Counted from the first letter of the stretch, positions 34,813 to 44,150 are shown. The stretch: DNA of 64,000 bases from Natrinema sp. CBA1119 (GCF_002572525.1 NZ_PDBS01000008.1:62001-126000); one strand, 5' to 3'. The notes: generated by a model from the letters alone, not told the origin. Made by a program: numbers and translations.

Positions 34813-36184
34813 CCCGGCGTGAACAGTAGTTGCCGATTCGACGCGACGGCCGAGCGAAGTCGTAGTTGATGAAGCGATTTGGATTGTGAAGCTGCGATGC
34901 TCTCGGCGATACAGAGATAGAAGGAGCGAAGAAACGCCGCCAGCACGGCGTTTCTGAGCGTTTCCACTCAGTTATGGCGTGCTGACCGATAAGTTCGGTC
35001 GGATCAATCAACCGCTATCCGTAGTCAGTCACAACGACGAATTCCTGGAAGAGACGCGTCGAGATCGGCGGTTTCTCTGGTATAGCACCAGCTGAGACAA
35101 GCACATTTGCGAGGATCCACAGATTGTACATCGCAACCGCGAACAGGAAGTAGAATAGCCGCACCGAGAATGTCGGCGACGACGTTCTTGGGAGAAAATC
35201 ACCGATCTGGCGATAGGAGGTTTCAATTCCCCAGCGGCGGCGGAACGCCGCCGCGTACGCTCTCGCCGACTCTGTCCTGAGTTCAAGGTTCGTCACGAAC
35301 CAGACGTGCTCGTCTTCGGTTGATCGATGTGGAACGGCAAATACAGTTACTGGAGCTGAAGCAGTTGGGTTACGCTTTCGTTGCATGAGATACTCATCGA
35401 CGACCGTCTCAGCGCCGGCGCTGAGACGGTCTTTCTTTCCTTTACTCGGGCGTGCACGGACGATGTAGTCGACGTCAAGCTGTTCGAGTTCTGTAACGAC
35501 GTGAACCTGATAGAAGCCCCTATCGAGGTAGACGTGTCTGACCGAGACGTACTCTCGTGCCGTTTCGAGCAGCGAGCGAACGGCTTCGCGCTTGGCGCGA
35601 AAGACGTTCGCCTCCAATGCCAGTACATCGAGTGTAAACCGCGTTCCTGGTGCAACGATACAGATCGTCGCAAAACAGTACGTTCGATTTGTTCCCTGAT
35701 CGGGATAGGTGATCAGGACATGGTCGGTGTCTGCGTCGCCGTAAAACCGCCACTGGTGGAGGTCTATAGCAACGTCAACACAGTCGGGTAAGAGTCGTTG
35801 TTTCCCGAGAATCTCGAAGAGACCGTCGCGGACGCCATCGAACTGGTCATCGATGGCGTCTGTCTCCAGATTTCGAAGATGATAGAGCAGTGATTTGGCG
35901 AGTCCGTTGCGAGCCGTCGACGTCACGTCGACTGGCTCGCCGTGGTTGAGCTGGCAGGTTTTCCCAGCTGTATTGGCGAACTCTTGTTCAAAGGCGGCAC
36001 GAGAGAGAGACTTCCAGAAAGTTCTCTCTCGTATAGCGCCCACTGGGTTTGATGTCGAAATCGAGCGCTGGATACACGACGGTAGAAGCTGCGCGACAGA
36101 CCTGTTTTGCTTCGGTCGTCTCGACCATAGCCACCCTACCAGCAACGCCGCAAATTAGGTTCGGCGTCTACTGTTTACGGCGGG
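34813..36184. mobile_element. ISH3/IS4-like insertion sequence (about 1.37 kb)
   Basis: The ends CCCGGCGTGAACAGTAGTTG (left) and, reverse complemented, CCCGCCGTAAACAGTAGACG (right) form an imperfect terminal repeat. A single transposase fills the interior on the minus strand; a strong hairpin AAACGCCG-CCAGCA-CGGCGTTT lies between its stop and the left end. No clear target duplication is seen. Confidence 0.7.
35015..36145 (-). CDS. DDE transposase (ISH3/IS4-like)
   Basis: The frame has 376 residues. Catalytic residues fit a DDE enzyme: D in DVAIDLHQWRFYGDAD, D in RHVYLDRGFYQVHV and E in RWGIETSYRQIGDF; the C-terminal hydrophobic stretch VRLFYFLFAVAMYNLWILAN is typical. The first 30 residues are basic and atypical, so the true start may be downstream. 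It shares the general plan of the transposase at 21509 but is not a close copy. Confidence 0.8.
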   Translation of the reverse strand: MLVGWLWSRRPKQNRSVAQLLPSCIQRSISTSNPVGAIRERTFWKSLSRAAFEQEFANTAGKTCQLNHGEPVDVTSTARNGLAKSLLYHLRNLETDAIDDQFDGVRDGLFEILGKQRLLPDCVDVAIDLHQWRFYGDADTDHVLITYPDQGTNRTYCFATICIVAPGTRFTLDVLALEANVFRAKREAVRSLLETAREYVSVRHVYLDRGFYQVHVVTELEQLDVDYIVRARPSKGKKDRLSAGAETVVDEYLMQRKRNPTASAPVTVFAVPHRSTEDEHVWFVTNLELRTESARAYAAAFRRRWGIETSYRQIGDFLPRTSSPTFSVRLFYFLFAVAMYNLWILANVLVSAGAIPEKPPISTRLFQEFVVVTDYG

Positions 36185-36598
36185 ACTCTCTCGCTGAATT
36201 AGGTAGATGCCAAATGCCAAGGGTGAGTTTATACTTCCTTCATTCTCTTCGTCTCCCGCAGCCATTCTTAGTAGAGAGAGTATTCCGAGGGCTACGACTC
36301 CATCCTCCGAAACTGTGCAATCGAGGAGGCTTGGAATATATAGCGTTTCGGAATTTATCGAATCGGTTACTCCGAAGTTCCCCGGTCGGATTGGACACTG
36401 GGGATGGTCGAACACCCTGCTCTCTGGTGAGGGCAACGAAGACCTCCTCGCAGTCGATTCCACCCAATTACCGGTACCAGGGAGAACGCTGCAGCGCTGA
36501 ATGAGTTCGTCGATTCCTGGAGAGTGGATCGTGACAAGCCTGTGGATCGGGGAGGTTCTCGAGGCTTCCGGTGCTGTAAATAGTACTTTTCATTAGTG
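36185..36598. other. Degenerate region, no supported gene
   Basis: Frames on both strands overlap with atypical composition. A minus frame (GVVALGILSLLRMAAGDEEN) could be the 5' remnant of the gene cut by the adjacent IS, but there is no good start or continuation. Confidence 0.3.
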
Positions 36599-36854
36599 GT
36601 CTGAATGAACTTGCTGCGTCAGGCAGTGGGGATGGCAGGCAGATTGTTGAGGCCCTATACAATGGCGAAATGAATCGCTTCCGCAGGGAGAGTGCGAACG
36701 AACTGGAGTATTCTCTGAAGAGAACGGGTACATCGAACCTCGTGATATACTGGATTACGGTCAAATTCGTGCCCAACTTATCGAGCGCTTCGTCGATGAA
36801 GGTCTCCCGCCACGAGGCAGACAGGACTGGGGAACTGCTTTTACGATTGAATGA
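36599..36854 (+). pseudogene. Frameshifted gene fragment
   Basis: LNELAASGSGDGRQIVEALY, NGEMNRFRRESANELEYS, then after a shift EENGYIEPRDILDYGQIRAQ and LIERFVDEGLPPRGRQDWGT to a TGA at 36852. Both parts are haloarchaeal-protein-like and helical. There is no start codon in frame. Unknown family. Confidence 0.45.
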
Positions 36855-37280
36855 GAACTGTTGCTTTCTTACCACTCTCAGACTTTCATGGTCAGCTAGC
36901 GACTGATTCCGAGATTTGTCATCAAAGGGATGAGGAGAGTAAGCGACAAATCACGACGCCTGAGCGAATGGATCTGTCCTGAAAGCGTACTCCAGTTACT
37001 CCTCGGAGAACAACGATATCCAGTACTGTTTCCCCTGACCTGTGGGACGTATCCAGACCATCAGTGACGCTTTCGCGGCGTTCGACGAATCCCGATTCGC
37101 TGGTGGGAGTGTTCCGACGGTTTCCCTCGAGTAGCGTGATATCGAGGCTCAGCTGGCGTGGATGTGCGTCTACCGAGTTCTGATGGACGGAGCTGTTCGA
37201 ATCGTCGTTTGGAAGGCCTAGCGGTGCCGACTTCGGCCGGGACGATGCCACCGGTGATCCGTCACGACTGGCTGGCTATT
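36855..37280. other. Intergenic, nothing firm
   Basis: Frames here have mixed composition and no recognisable features. It lies just before the partition repeat array. Confidence 0.3.
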
Positions 37281-37287
37281 GGAGATA

Positions 37288-37737
37288 CAATAGGTGGGGT
37301 AGCTACAATAGGCTCAATATGCTTGATAGGTGGTGGTGGTTCAATAGTCGCAATGTGTACAGTAGATATGCGCAATATAATGGATCAACTATGTTTGTTG
37401 GAGACGGTCGGCTATCTGAGGTGCCTCTACTGTGGTTCGTTCGATAGCTGGAATAGCTATAATCGGTGGCGAGCTAACAATAGGCACCTATCCTCCCACA
37501 CCTACTTGTTCTATCACACCTATCTTGCCTATCCTATCTATTATGGCTATTCTACCTATTGAACCTATTGGGCCTATCGTGTCTTTTGTAGGTGGTGGTA
37601 CTATCCTATCTGGCGTGCCTACTCTATCTACTGTCTCTTGAGTTGGCCTCGACAATCGGTGTTGGCTCCTACAATAGGTGCCTGAACTACCTTCCCTATT
37701 GGTCATATTTTACCTATTGTAGCTACTCCTCCTATTG
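37288..37737. repeat. Partition-type iteron array with 9-bp period
   Basis: On the left side CAATAG-like units recur at 37288, 37306, 37315, 37324, 37342, 37351 and 37360, all multiples of 9 bp apart. From 37501 nine consecutive 9-mers follow the pattern YCTATYNNN (CCTATCTTG, CCTATCCTA, TCTATTATG, GCTATTCTA, CCTATTGAA, CCTATTGGG, CCTATCGTG among them). Further CCTATT units lie at 37695, 37713 and 37731. Apparent reading frames here only reflect the repeat (Pro-Ile tripeptides). The position just upstream of parA suggests a centromere (parS-like) and operator. Confidence 0.8.
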
Positions 37738-37855
37738 TACCTCGAGTAGGTAGAATTAATATGATGGGGTGGAATGCATTCTTCACCAGCTGAAATAGGA
37801 GATATCAGAACAATAGGGGCCTATTCTGGCTCGCCTATGGCAGGTACATCCAACA

Positions 37856-38746
37856 ATGTCCGATACAACGACCGAGTCACGTGCCGTAAGCGTGGTTATT
37901 TTGAAAGGTGGCGTCGGCAAATCAACAACTTCGATGAATCTCGCGCGCCAGCTTGTAGAGCGTGGACGAACCCTCTACGCTGATCTCGATCCGAACGGTC
38001 ATGCAACGAACGGCCTCGGTTTCGAAGCGGCATACAACGGTGAGATCAATCTCGGTGACGTCATTCTCGAGGGCAACGCGACACCGCATGACTTGATTCG
38101 ATCGACCGATTACGGCTTCGACCTCCTTCCGTCTTCGAACACACTCGAGGATGTCGAAAAAGACCTTGCGGGCGCGATGCAGGGATCGGCTCGGATCAAA
38201 TCGAAGATCGTCGATCCGTTACTCGGTGACGAGTACGACTTCATCGTTTTCGACTGCCCGGCGTACCCGGGGATGCTCAATAACAACGCCCTCGTTGCGA
38301 CGGGGAACGTCGTGATCCCGATCGAACCGGGCTCGAGTGCGATCGGTGGCTACAAGCGAACGATGGAACGGTTGATCGAACCGGCCCGGGAGTACATCGA
38401 CGTCGACGTCCTCGCTGTCGTTCCGAACAAACTGTCCGATCGGATCGACCAACAGACCGAAGATCGGGAACTACTCGAGAACCTGAATACTGCGACCTAC
38501 GAGGTAAATCCAGGACAATCGTTACAGGAGGCGATCCCGAACTTCGCTCGGATTACGGCCGACGAGTTCGACGCGATCGACGCCGGCGAGATGGCTCCGC
38601 CAAAACCCGGTATCCGTCACCGATCGGCGCTGTCGCGATCACTGCAGCATAATCAACCGTTGCAGGATTACGACCCCGACAACGATCAGATCGACTTTTA
38701 CGAGGAACTTGCCGAAATAGTTGCCGTCGGAGGGGTCGAACGATGA
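37856..38746 (+). CDS. parA: ParA-family partition ATPase
   Basis: This 296-residue ParA/MinD-type ATPase has the deviant Walker A KGGVGKSTTSMNLA (residues about 17-30), the Walker A' ADLDPNGHATNGLG, and the Walker B region YDFIVFDCPAYPGMLNNNAL. It lacks an N-terminal helix-turn-helix, so it resembles the small ParA type; the partner would bind the centromere. It moves replicon copies apart using ATP-dependent nucleoid binding. It is coupled by a 4-nt overlap to the downstream acidic protein and flanked by CAATAG/CTATTG arrays. Confidence 0.9.
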   Translation: MSDTTTESRAVSVVILKGGVGKSTTSMNLARQLVERGRTLYADLDPNGHATNGLGFEAAYNGEINLGDVILEGNATPHDLIRSTDYGFDLLPSSNTLEDVEKDLAGAMQGSARIKSKIVDPLLGDEYDFIVFDCPAYPGMLNNNALVATGNVVIPIEPGSSAIGGYKRTMERLIEPAREYIDVDVLAVVPNKLSDRIDQQTEDRELLENLNTATYEVNPGQSLQEAIPNFARITADEFDAIDAGEMAPPKPGIRHRSALSRSLQHNQPLQDYDPDNDQIDFYEELAEIVAVGGVER

Positions 38747-39204
38747 GTAATCCGTTCGACGATCTCAAAGACGACGAGATGGACACGTCCGAGTCGGAAG
38801 ATCCGAACGACTCCGAGTCACGATCTGACTCGAATCGAACTGACAAACAACCGTCGGTAACGGAGTCCTCCGCCTCGAGTATACACGAGGAGTCTGCTTC
38901 AGAGACACCCGTGGAGGAAGAGAGCTCCGGCGCGACCTCGGATGAACCGCTATCGCCTGCAGAAACGGGACCGGCGTTCGAGTACAGTGAAGTGAAACAG
39001 AAGCCGTTCTACGCACGCACCGAGACGGTGAACCAATTCGAAAACGAGATTCGGATGACGATCGTTCCGACACTCGCCGAGGCCGGGCTGCTCGACGAAG
39101 AGACACGCGAAATTCACGATGCGGTCCTCCGCCTCGCAAACGAGCAGCCAGAACGGATCGCCGAACTCGTCCTCGAGGAACGACGACAGTCGGGGAGTCA
39201 GTGA
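38743..39204 (+). CDS. Putative centromere-binding partner of ParA
   Basis: This 153-residue protein overlaps parA by ATGA. The first 85 residues are acidic, Ser-rich and disordered; the C-terminal 65 (QKPFYARTETVNQFENEIRM, then LLDEETREIHDAVLRLANEQ) form a compact helical domain that could bind DNA or dimerise. There is no ParB nuclease-like motif. Operon position and the adjacent iterons suggest the adaptor of a plasmid partition system; this is inference from context. Confidence 0.7.
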   Translation: MSNPFDDLKDDEMDTSESEDPNDSESRSDSNRTDKQPSVTESSASSIHEESASETPVEEESSGATSDEPLSPAETGPAFEYSEVKQKPFYARTETVNQFENEIRMTIVPTLAEAGLLDEETREIHDAVLRLANEQPERIAELVLEERRQSGSQ

Positions 39205-39350
39205 GTTCGATGTGGCCGTATTCCTCATCGATTCGGTGCTGATCTGTGAACGTTTTCTCCGTCCTCGTAGTGATCGCTGGATCTCGAGCGATAATGGTTT
39301 GCAAAATGGGGCTCTCAACCTTTTTCTGTGAAGAATAGGTCCCTTAGGTT

Positions 39351-39417
39351 CAATAGGGTGTTGACGGCCTTGATGAAACGAATACAATAGGATGAATAGG
39401 TGCAATAGCTTAGGTAT
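39351..39417. repeat. Downstream partition iterons
   Basis: CAATAGGGT at 39351, then CAATAGGAT (39385), GAATAGGTG (39394), CAATAGCTT (39403) and TAGGTATCT: units 9 bp apart, the same motif as the upstream array. They lie about 150 bp after the ParA-partner operon, so the operon is bracketed by the repeat. Confidence 0.7.
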
Positions 39418-39849
39418 CTTGGATAGTAGAAAGGGTGTACGTCGTGGAAAGAATGGAGGTGAACCGCCTCGATCTGAAGTTCCGAGGCAGTTGACCGGCC
39501 GACAATAGAGTTCGCTCTGTGAGATCGAATGGGCGAATACACGAAGCAGGCGCGACTAGATGATTGACATATCCTGAACTCACGGAACGGTGTTGATACC
39601 AATCTGTAAATTATATTTCGATATATAATTCTGGGGCAGTGTGGTAGCACAGTTTCGGAGGATAGGTTAGTCGTGGGTCAAATCTCCGTTTATCGGTGAT
39701 TCCCATCGCCAATTAAGAGTCGGTCTCAAGCCCTGTCGACCAGTGTCACCGTATCGAAGCCGACGGCGTGAAGCGCGTAAATCTCCTGTCTGAAACTGCT
39801 TAGTAATTGACGGCGTCACCGTGGCCAGAATCGAACTCCATCCGTTTGA
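39418..39849. other. Intergenic, AT-rich palindrome only
   Basis: AATTATAT-TTCGAT-ATATAATT at about 39608-39630 is a perfect 8-bp stem. No gene is supported. Confidence 0.4.
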
Positions 39850-40143
39850 TCATGCTGTGTCCATGTCCAGCGTCTCTTGGAGAGGCTCGACACGAAACAC
39901 GTAATCCGCGTAACTGCCATCAAGATTCGCGGGACTCTCTTCGGCGGCATGCTCTTGACAGAGAACGGCCTCTGCCTCAACGGCACCATGCCCGGTTTCT
40001 TCCTGATATCGTTCGAGAACAATAAATATCGCCCTCTCGGTGCAGTCGCGACGGTGGCATTCGGGAAGCGAGTCCGGAACTCCGTCCTCGGGTCGGTTCT
40101 CGTCGTCTGCGTGCTTCTTTCGTCCGTTTTCCGTGTCTGCCAT
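39850..40143 (-). CDS. Small Cys/His protein
   Basis: The protein has 97 residues from MADTENGRKKHADDENRPED. PECHRRDCTERAIFIVLERY and EAEAVLCQEHAAEESPANL provide C-x4-C and C-x2-H pairs, a plausible zinc site. It is very acidic with good codon bias. Function unknown; such stand-alone mini zinc-binding proteins are common in haloarchaea. Confidence 0.65.
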   Translation of the reverse strand: MADTENGRKKHADDENRPEDGVPDSLPECHRRDCTERAIFIVLERYQEETGHGAVEAEAVLCQEHAAEESPANLDGSYADYVFRVEPLQETLDMDTA

Positions 40144-40287
40144 CCCCTTTTCTTAGGGAAGCAAGCGGGATAATGCTGTGTGGTCGTTCGTAATCTCGGA
40201 GAGACATACGCGCTTTGTGGTATCCATGATCGCTGACACTATCACTGATTGTGGATTTCAGCAAGGCCAGATATTGGTATCCTTCGG

Positions 40288-40629
40288 CTACCCGTCAGCA
40301 GCGACTATACCCCCGGCTGCAGGAGCAACAAAATCTTTACTAATATTAACCTTTGAACAAAAGGACTCAGAAATCGCGTCAGACACTCGCTGGCGAAGTA
40401 ACCTGACACTCGTCTGGTCAGCTACTATCTCTTCGATTTCGTTGAACGATGCTTCGACGCGCATTTGGACTTCGTCACGGACGTCTCGAACTGTCTCCGT
40501 GTCTTTACCTTCCGGATTCGTGAAATTCCACACACGAGACTCGACTCCGTACTGTTTGGGATTGAACTCCGCGACAGTACATCCCATTGTAATGATCTGA
40601 CTGAAGTCCACCTTCACGACGTGTCCCAC
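40288..40629 (-). pseudogene. C-terminal remnant of a low-molecular-weight phosphatase / arsenate-reductase-like gene
   Basis: The frame VGHVVKVDFSQIITMGCTVA then GVESRVWNFTNPEGKDTETV and RDVRDEVQMRVEASFNEIEE matches the second half of archaeal LMW-PTP/ArsC proteins (MGC, DP.GKD, R.IRDEI..RV). The N-terminal CX5R catalytic loop is missing and the upstream frame is unrelated, so it is a non-functional fragment next to the tbp promoter. Confidence 0.6.
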
Positions 40630-40757
40630 GGATTCCGACCGCAGGAACAAGTGGCAGACTCCAAACCGTACTCTCCCAATCCAGCGATGCGGTGCCGTGG
40701 GATTCCTCAGCGTACACTCCGAGGCGGATGCCAATCCGGCCAGAGCTAGTACGCAGG

Positions 40758-40775
40758 TTTATAAGCTTTAAATAC
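40758..40775 (+). promoter_or_regulatory. TATA region of tbp
   Basis: TTTATAAGCTTTAAATAC lies 20-35 nt before the ATG at 40793; TTTATAAG is at the usual distance for a leaderless start. Confidence 0.6.
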
Positions 40776-40792
40776 ATCTTTTTGAACGTCTT

Positions 40793-41353
40793 ATGGCTGA
40801 CCCGAAGGAATCCATCAACATCGAAAACGTAGTGGCGTCGACCGGCATCGGGCAGGAACTCGATCTCCAGAGTGTCGCAATGGACCTCGAGGGGGCCGAC
40901 TACGACCCCGAGCAGTTCCCCGGTCTCGTCTACCGCACCCAGAATCCCAAGTCCGCCGCACTGATCTTCCGTTCGGGGAAGATTGTCTGTACCGGCGCGA
41001 AAAGCACTGACGCCGTCCACGAGAGTCTCAATATCGTCTTCGACGAACTCCGCGAACTCCAGATCCAGGTCGAAGCGGACCCCGAGATCATCGTCCAAAA
41101 CATCGTCAGCAGCGCTGATCTCGGCCGGAACCTCAACCTGAACGCGATCGCCATCGGGCTGGGCCTCGAGAATATCGAGTACGAACCGGAGCAATTCCCC
41201 GGACTCGTGTATCGCCTCGATGAGCCGAAAGTCGTCGCCCTCCTCTTCGGCTCCGGGAAACTGGTTATCACCGGCGGGAAGAAGGTGGAAGACGCCAGTC
41301 AGGCCGTCGATGTGATCGTTACCCGCCTCGAGGAGCTCGGCCTGCTCGAGTAA
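40793..41353 (+). CDS. tbp: TATA-box-binding protein (TBP)
   Basis: The 186-residue protein has the two-fold TBP repeat: INIENVVASTGIGQELDLQS with YDPEQFPGLVYRTQNPKSAA, and VQNIVSSADLGRNLNLNAIA with YEPEQFPGLVYRLDEPKVVA; each repeat ends in a FxSGKxVxTGxKxxxDA segment. The C-terminal end is acidic as usual in haloarchaea. It binds TATA boxes and recruits TFB and RNA polymerase. It is an accessory copy; together with the TFB at 25571 it may direct a subset of promoters. Confidence 0.95.
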   Translation: MADPKESINIENVVASTGIGQELDLQSVAMDLEGADYDPEQFPGLVYRTQNPKSAALIFRSGKIVCTGAKSTDAVHESLNIVFDELRELQIQVEADPEIIVQNIVSSADLGRNLNLNAIAIGLGLENIEYEPEQFPGLVYRLDEPKVVALLFGSGKLVITGGKKVEDASQAVDVIVTRLEELGLLE

Positions 41354-41410
41354 CGCGGCTTCGTCCGTCGCTGAACCGTTTTGTTTGTACTGTTACCCGC
41401 TTTAGAAGTG

Positions 41411-41588
41411 CTACAGTAACAACTGAAACGAGTCACACCGACCGCACAGTTCGCGGTTCTCGCTCACTGCGCTCGCTCACGGCTCGCTTCGCTCGCCGTT
41501 CGCATCCCCGCGGTTCTCGCTCACTGCGTTCGCTCCGAACCGCGTTCACATCGTGCAATCGGGTTACAGTGACTTTCAGTTACTATCG
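41411..41588. mobile_element. MITE, about 178 bp, family 1 with palindromic insert
   Basis: The ends CTACAGTAACAACTGAAA and TTTCAGTTACTATCG are inverted apart from a 3-nt difference. The internal flanks (GAAACGAGTCACAC and CGTGCAATC...TGACTTTCAG) match the 86-bp element at 30413. The extra about 90 bp in the middle are GC-rich palindromes (GCGGTTCTCGCTCACTGCG and GGCTCGCTTCGCTCGCC). Confidence 0.65.
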
Positions 41589-41693
41589 GATCAGAGCCCG
41601 TTGTACAAGTACAGACGGAGGCGGTACCACGACGGCCATCTGCGAACGTAGTGAGCACTTCACGACTTGCCGACCAGACGAATCCCGGATGCG

Positions 41694-42020
41694 CTACGAT
41701 CCCGTTTCGATGAGTTCCGCTTCTCCGTACGTCTCGTCGACGGTAGTAACTCGAACTGTGGCCTCGATCGCTGCAATGTCTTCCTCGAGAAAGAGGATGA
41801 ATCCGCTCTCGGTTTTGCAGACGAGCGTTCCGTCGGATTTCTCATCGACGATATCGACGGCGACCTCCTCTCCGGGTTCGGGCTTCCCGCCGAGGGACTC
41901 CCCGCACCGCCAGCAGTCCGTTTCGTACTCTGCGGACCCTTCTGGGGCGTTGTTTGCGCCACATCGAGGCGTATCACACTTGATGAATGAGTCGTGTTTC
42001 CCTGGATGGTAGCGTCCCAC
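41694..42020 (-). CDS. Zinc-ribbon protein with TRAM/OB-like C-terminus
   Basis: The protein has 108 residues from a GTG at 42020, chosen because a CATATTTTTA TATA-like sequence lies about 27 nt upstream; an upstream GTG at 42065 would include that TATA. CDTPRCGANN and TDCWRCGESL form a four-Cys zinc ribbon. GEEVAVDIVDEKSDGTLVCK and VRVTTVDETYGEAELIE form a small beta-barrel like TRAM or OB RNA-binding folds. It possibly binds RNA; I do not know a specific function. Confidence 0.65.
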   Translation of the reverse strand: MGRYHPGKHDSFIKCDTPRCGANNAPEGSAEYETDCWRCGESLGGKPEPGEEVAVDIVDEKSDGTLVCKTESGFILFLEEDIAAIEATVRVTTVDETYGEAELIETGS

Positions 42021-42118
42021 GTCGCAACCGATGCCGGTAGTCCGTAAAAATATGCCGCTGATCACTTGGCGGAGGCGCCGATCCCGCGTTCCAGTGATCG
42101 TCGAGTAGGCACATCATC

Positions 42119-42388
42119 GTGAGAGCGACACGCCCAGCGACATCGATCAGTTACGAGTATGCGCACGCCTTGCTCCACTTCGATGTCGACGACGACACCG
42201 AGCGGTCGAAACGCGAGGTCGGGGCCGAAGCTGTCGCGTATGTCGTCGACCGATACCGCGGGCTCGACACCAGCGGGTCAGCGTTCTACCTGGCCGCGTG
42301 AAAGTCGGCCGATTCGGAGGTCATCCGAGATCGACTCGACCGGATCAATCGGACGGGAGAAGCACTAATCGAAGTTCTCCAAGGCTGA
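42119..42388 (+). pseudogene. C-terminal remnant of an ImmA/IrrE-type metalloprotease
   Basis: EYAHALLHFDVDDDTERSKR, EVGAEAVAYVVDRYRGLDTS and GSAFYLAA match the C-terminal half of plasmid-borne ImmA/IrrE (ArdC-associated) proteases. The active-site HExxH reads YEYAH (first His lost), and a TGA replaces the expected Trp after LAA; beyond it RDRLDRINRTGEALIEVLQG continues the family pattern. It is clearly non-functional. Confidence 0.65.
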
Positions 42389-42431
42389 ACCAGCGTCGGG
42401 AGGACCCTCGATCGGAGCGTTGGGGTGGCCG

Positions 42432-43298
42432 TTAGCCGCGGGACGTGGCTGACCCGACCGGCTGTCGTCGCCATACACTCGCGATCAGTCCGGACCCGAC
42501 GATGCCGATGAACGAGAACGCGAGGACGGTGGTAAGGACGTTTGGGTCCGAAAACCCGGTCGTCGCGATGAACAGCGCGATCGCCGCGTTTCGGGCGGCA
42601 GTCGTCGTCGCCAGCACCTCTCGGGTCTCTCGTGCTGGCCCACCGAGGGCGTACCCCAGCACCAACGACGCGCCCACGGCGACGGTCGAGAGCCCGAGCG
42701 TTCCCGTCCCGACGAGAGACACCATACTGTCGCTATAGACAACCACCAGCAACACAATCAGCCCGACGAACGTGTAGTCAGAGAGCCGCTGAATAAGGGT
42801 GTGTAGGCGGTCTACGAACCTTGTGAGGGCGAACGACAGTCCGAGCCCGAGCAGTAGCGGAACCAGCTGAATGCCCAGAACCATCCGTCCGATGGCGAGG
42901 GGATCGACGGCGACATCGCCAGGGAGCAACAGCAACAGGGAGACGGGAATCGTCACGACCGAGAGCATACAGAGGATCGCCATAAGGCCGCTCGCGAACG
43001 CTACATCGCTGTCGGAGACCTCTGCAAGTTTCGGGCCGAACGGTGCGCCAGGTGAGACCGCAAGCAGCACGATCCCGGCTGCGAACCCAGTCTCTACCGA
43101 GACCGTCCGAACGAGGAGATAGGCGATCAGCGGCACCACGACGAGGTTCACTACCAAGGATTTCGTCAGCAGCCGCCACTTCCTGAGCGCGTTGACGAGC
43201 TGGCTGAGGGACAGCTTTACTCCCATCGAAAACATCGTCGAGAGTACGAAGACAATCGTCACGAACTCGACGACCGTCTCTCCGGATGGCACTACCAT
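42432..43298 (-). CDS. SBF/BASS-family transporter
   Basis: The 288-residue membrane protein has about nine helices. The bile acid:sodium symporter family pattern is seen in FVLSTMFSMGVKLSLSQLV, in AGIVLLAVSPGAPFGPKLAE (the conserved Pro-rich crossover region) and in TTAARNAAIALFIATTGF (second crossover). It probably takes up or exports an organic anion with sodium at the cytoplasmic membrane. No enzyme gene is adjacent to suggest the substrate. Confidence 0.8.
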   Translation of the reverse strand: MVVPSGETVVEFVTIVFVLSTMFSMGVKLSLSQLVNALRKWRLLTKSLVVNLVVVPLIAYLLVRTVSVETGFAAGIVLLAVSPGAPFGPKLAEVSDSDVAFASGLMAILCMLSVVTIPVSLLLLLPGDVAVDPLAIGRMVLGIQLVPLLLGLGLSFALTRFVDRLHTLIQRLSDYTFVGLIVLLVVVYSDSMVSLVGTGTLGLSTVAVGASLVLGYALGGPARETREVLATTTAARNAAIALFIATTGFSDPNVLTTVLAFSFIGIVGSGLIASVWRRQPVGSATSRG

Positions 43299-43379
43299 TA
43301 CTTGTGGTTCTCACATATAGTTTGGATCTCGCCCATTTGCTTGCTGTGGTTTCAGATTACCGGCTCCCGGGAGGGCGCT

Positions 43380-44065
43380 GTTCAGATAAGGCCTGAAAAG
43401 CGAGCCGGTCTGAATTCTAAATGTCCATGCCGGAATTCAACCACTTCACCGGTGCTAGGAGCGGCATTCAATTAGATTTTGTGGAGCGTGAGGCGACACC
43501 GCGAGAGCTGATGTGATTGAGTATCCAGCTCCATCCCTCTGGACTATCACTTTCGGATACTGTCTCTGTCTTAGAGAGATTCGGTGTCAAACGAGCACGA
43601 TCGGCGATCCATAATTGGGTGCAGAAAGCTGATCTACAGCCGACAGCTGGAAAACAACCGGACCACGTTGCGCTCGACGAAACCGTGATCCAACTCGATG
43701 ATCAGCGCTACTGGCTGTACGCGGCTATCGATCCCGAAACCAACGAATTTCTCCACATCAAGGTCTAATCAACGCGCACAACTGCACTTACTGAGATGTT
43801 TCTCCGCGAACTCACAGAGAAATACGACATCGAAGACGCCGTGTTTCTCGTCGATTCAGCACCGTGGCTCAAAGCTACACTCCACCATCTCGGACTCCGA
43901 TTTCGATACGAAAAACACGGAAATCGGAACGCTGTCGAACGTCTCTTCTGAGAGATAAAACAACGCACCTCTAAGCTTTGAAACTGTTTTAGAAACATCG
44001 ATCCAGCAACCGCTGAAACATGGTTGCAGAGCTACGCATACTGCTGGAACCAGATAATCTGAACA
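43380..44065 (+). pseudogene. Decayed IS6-family element and transposase
   Basis: The ends TGTTCAGAT (43379-43387) and ATCTGAACA (44058-44066) still pair. The transposase (from MPEFNHFTGARSG at 43427) has stops after RELM, a frameshift after HIKV, a TGA after NAVERLF, and more stops near the end. Recognisable are IHNWVQKADLQPTA, D in VALDETVIQL and D in AVFLVDSAPW. Confidence 0.8.
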
Positions 44066-44150
44066 ATGACAATCTGGCAATACAACGGCTATGAACAACA
44101 GTAGCATACAAAAACGGGTTTGCTCAGACTGAACTACCGATAGTACAATA

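Noticed and set aside
37158-37641. Frames with Pro-Ile/Gly repeats upstream of parA
   Set aside because: The tripeptide periodicity is a by-product of the 9-bp DNA repeat; the opposite-orientation units make similar frames on both strands.
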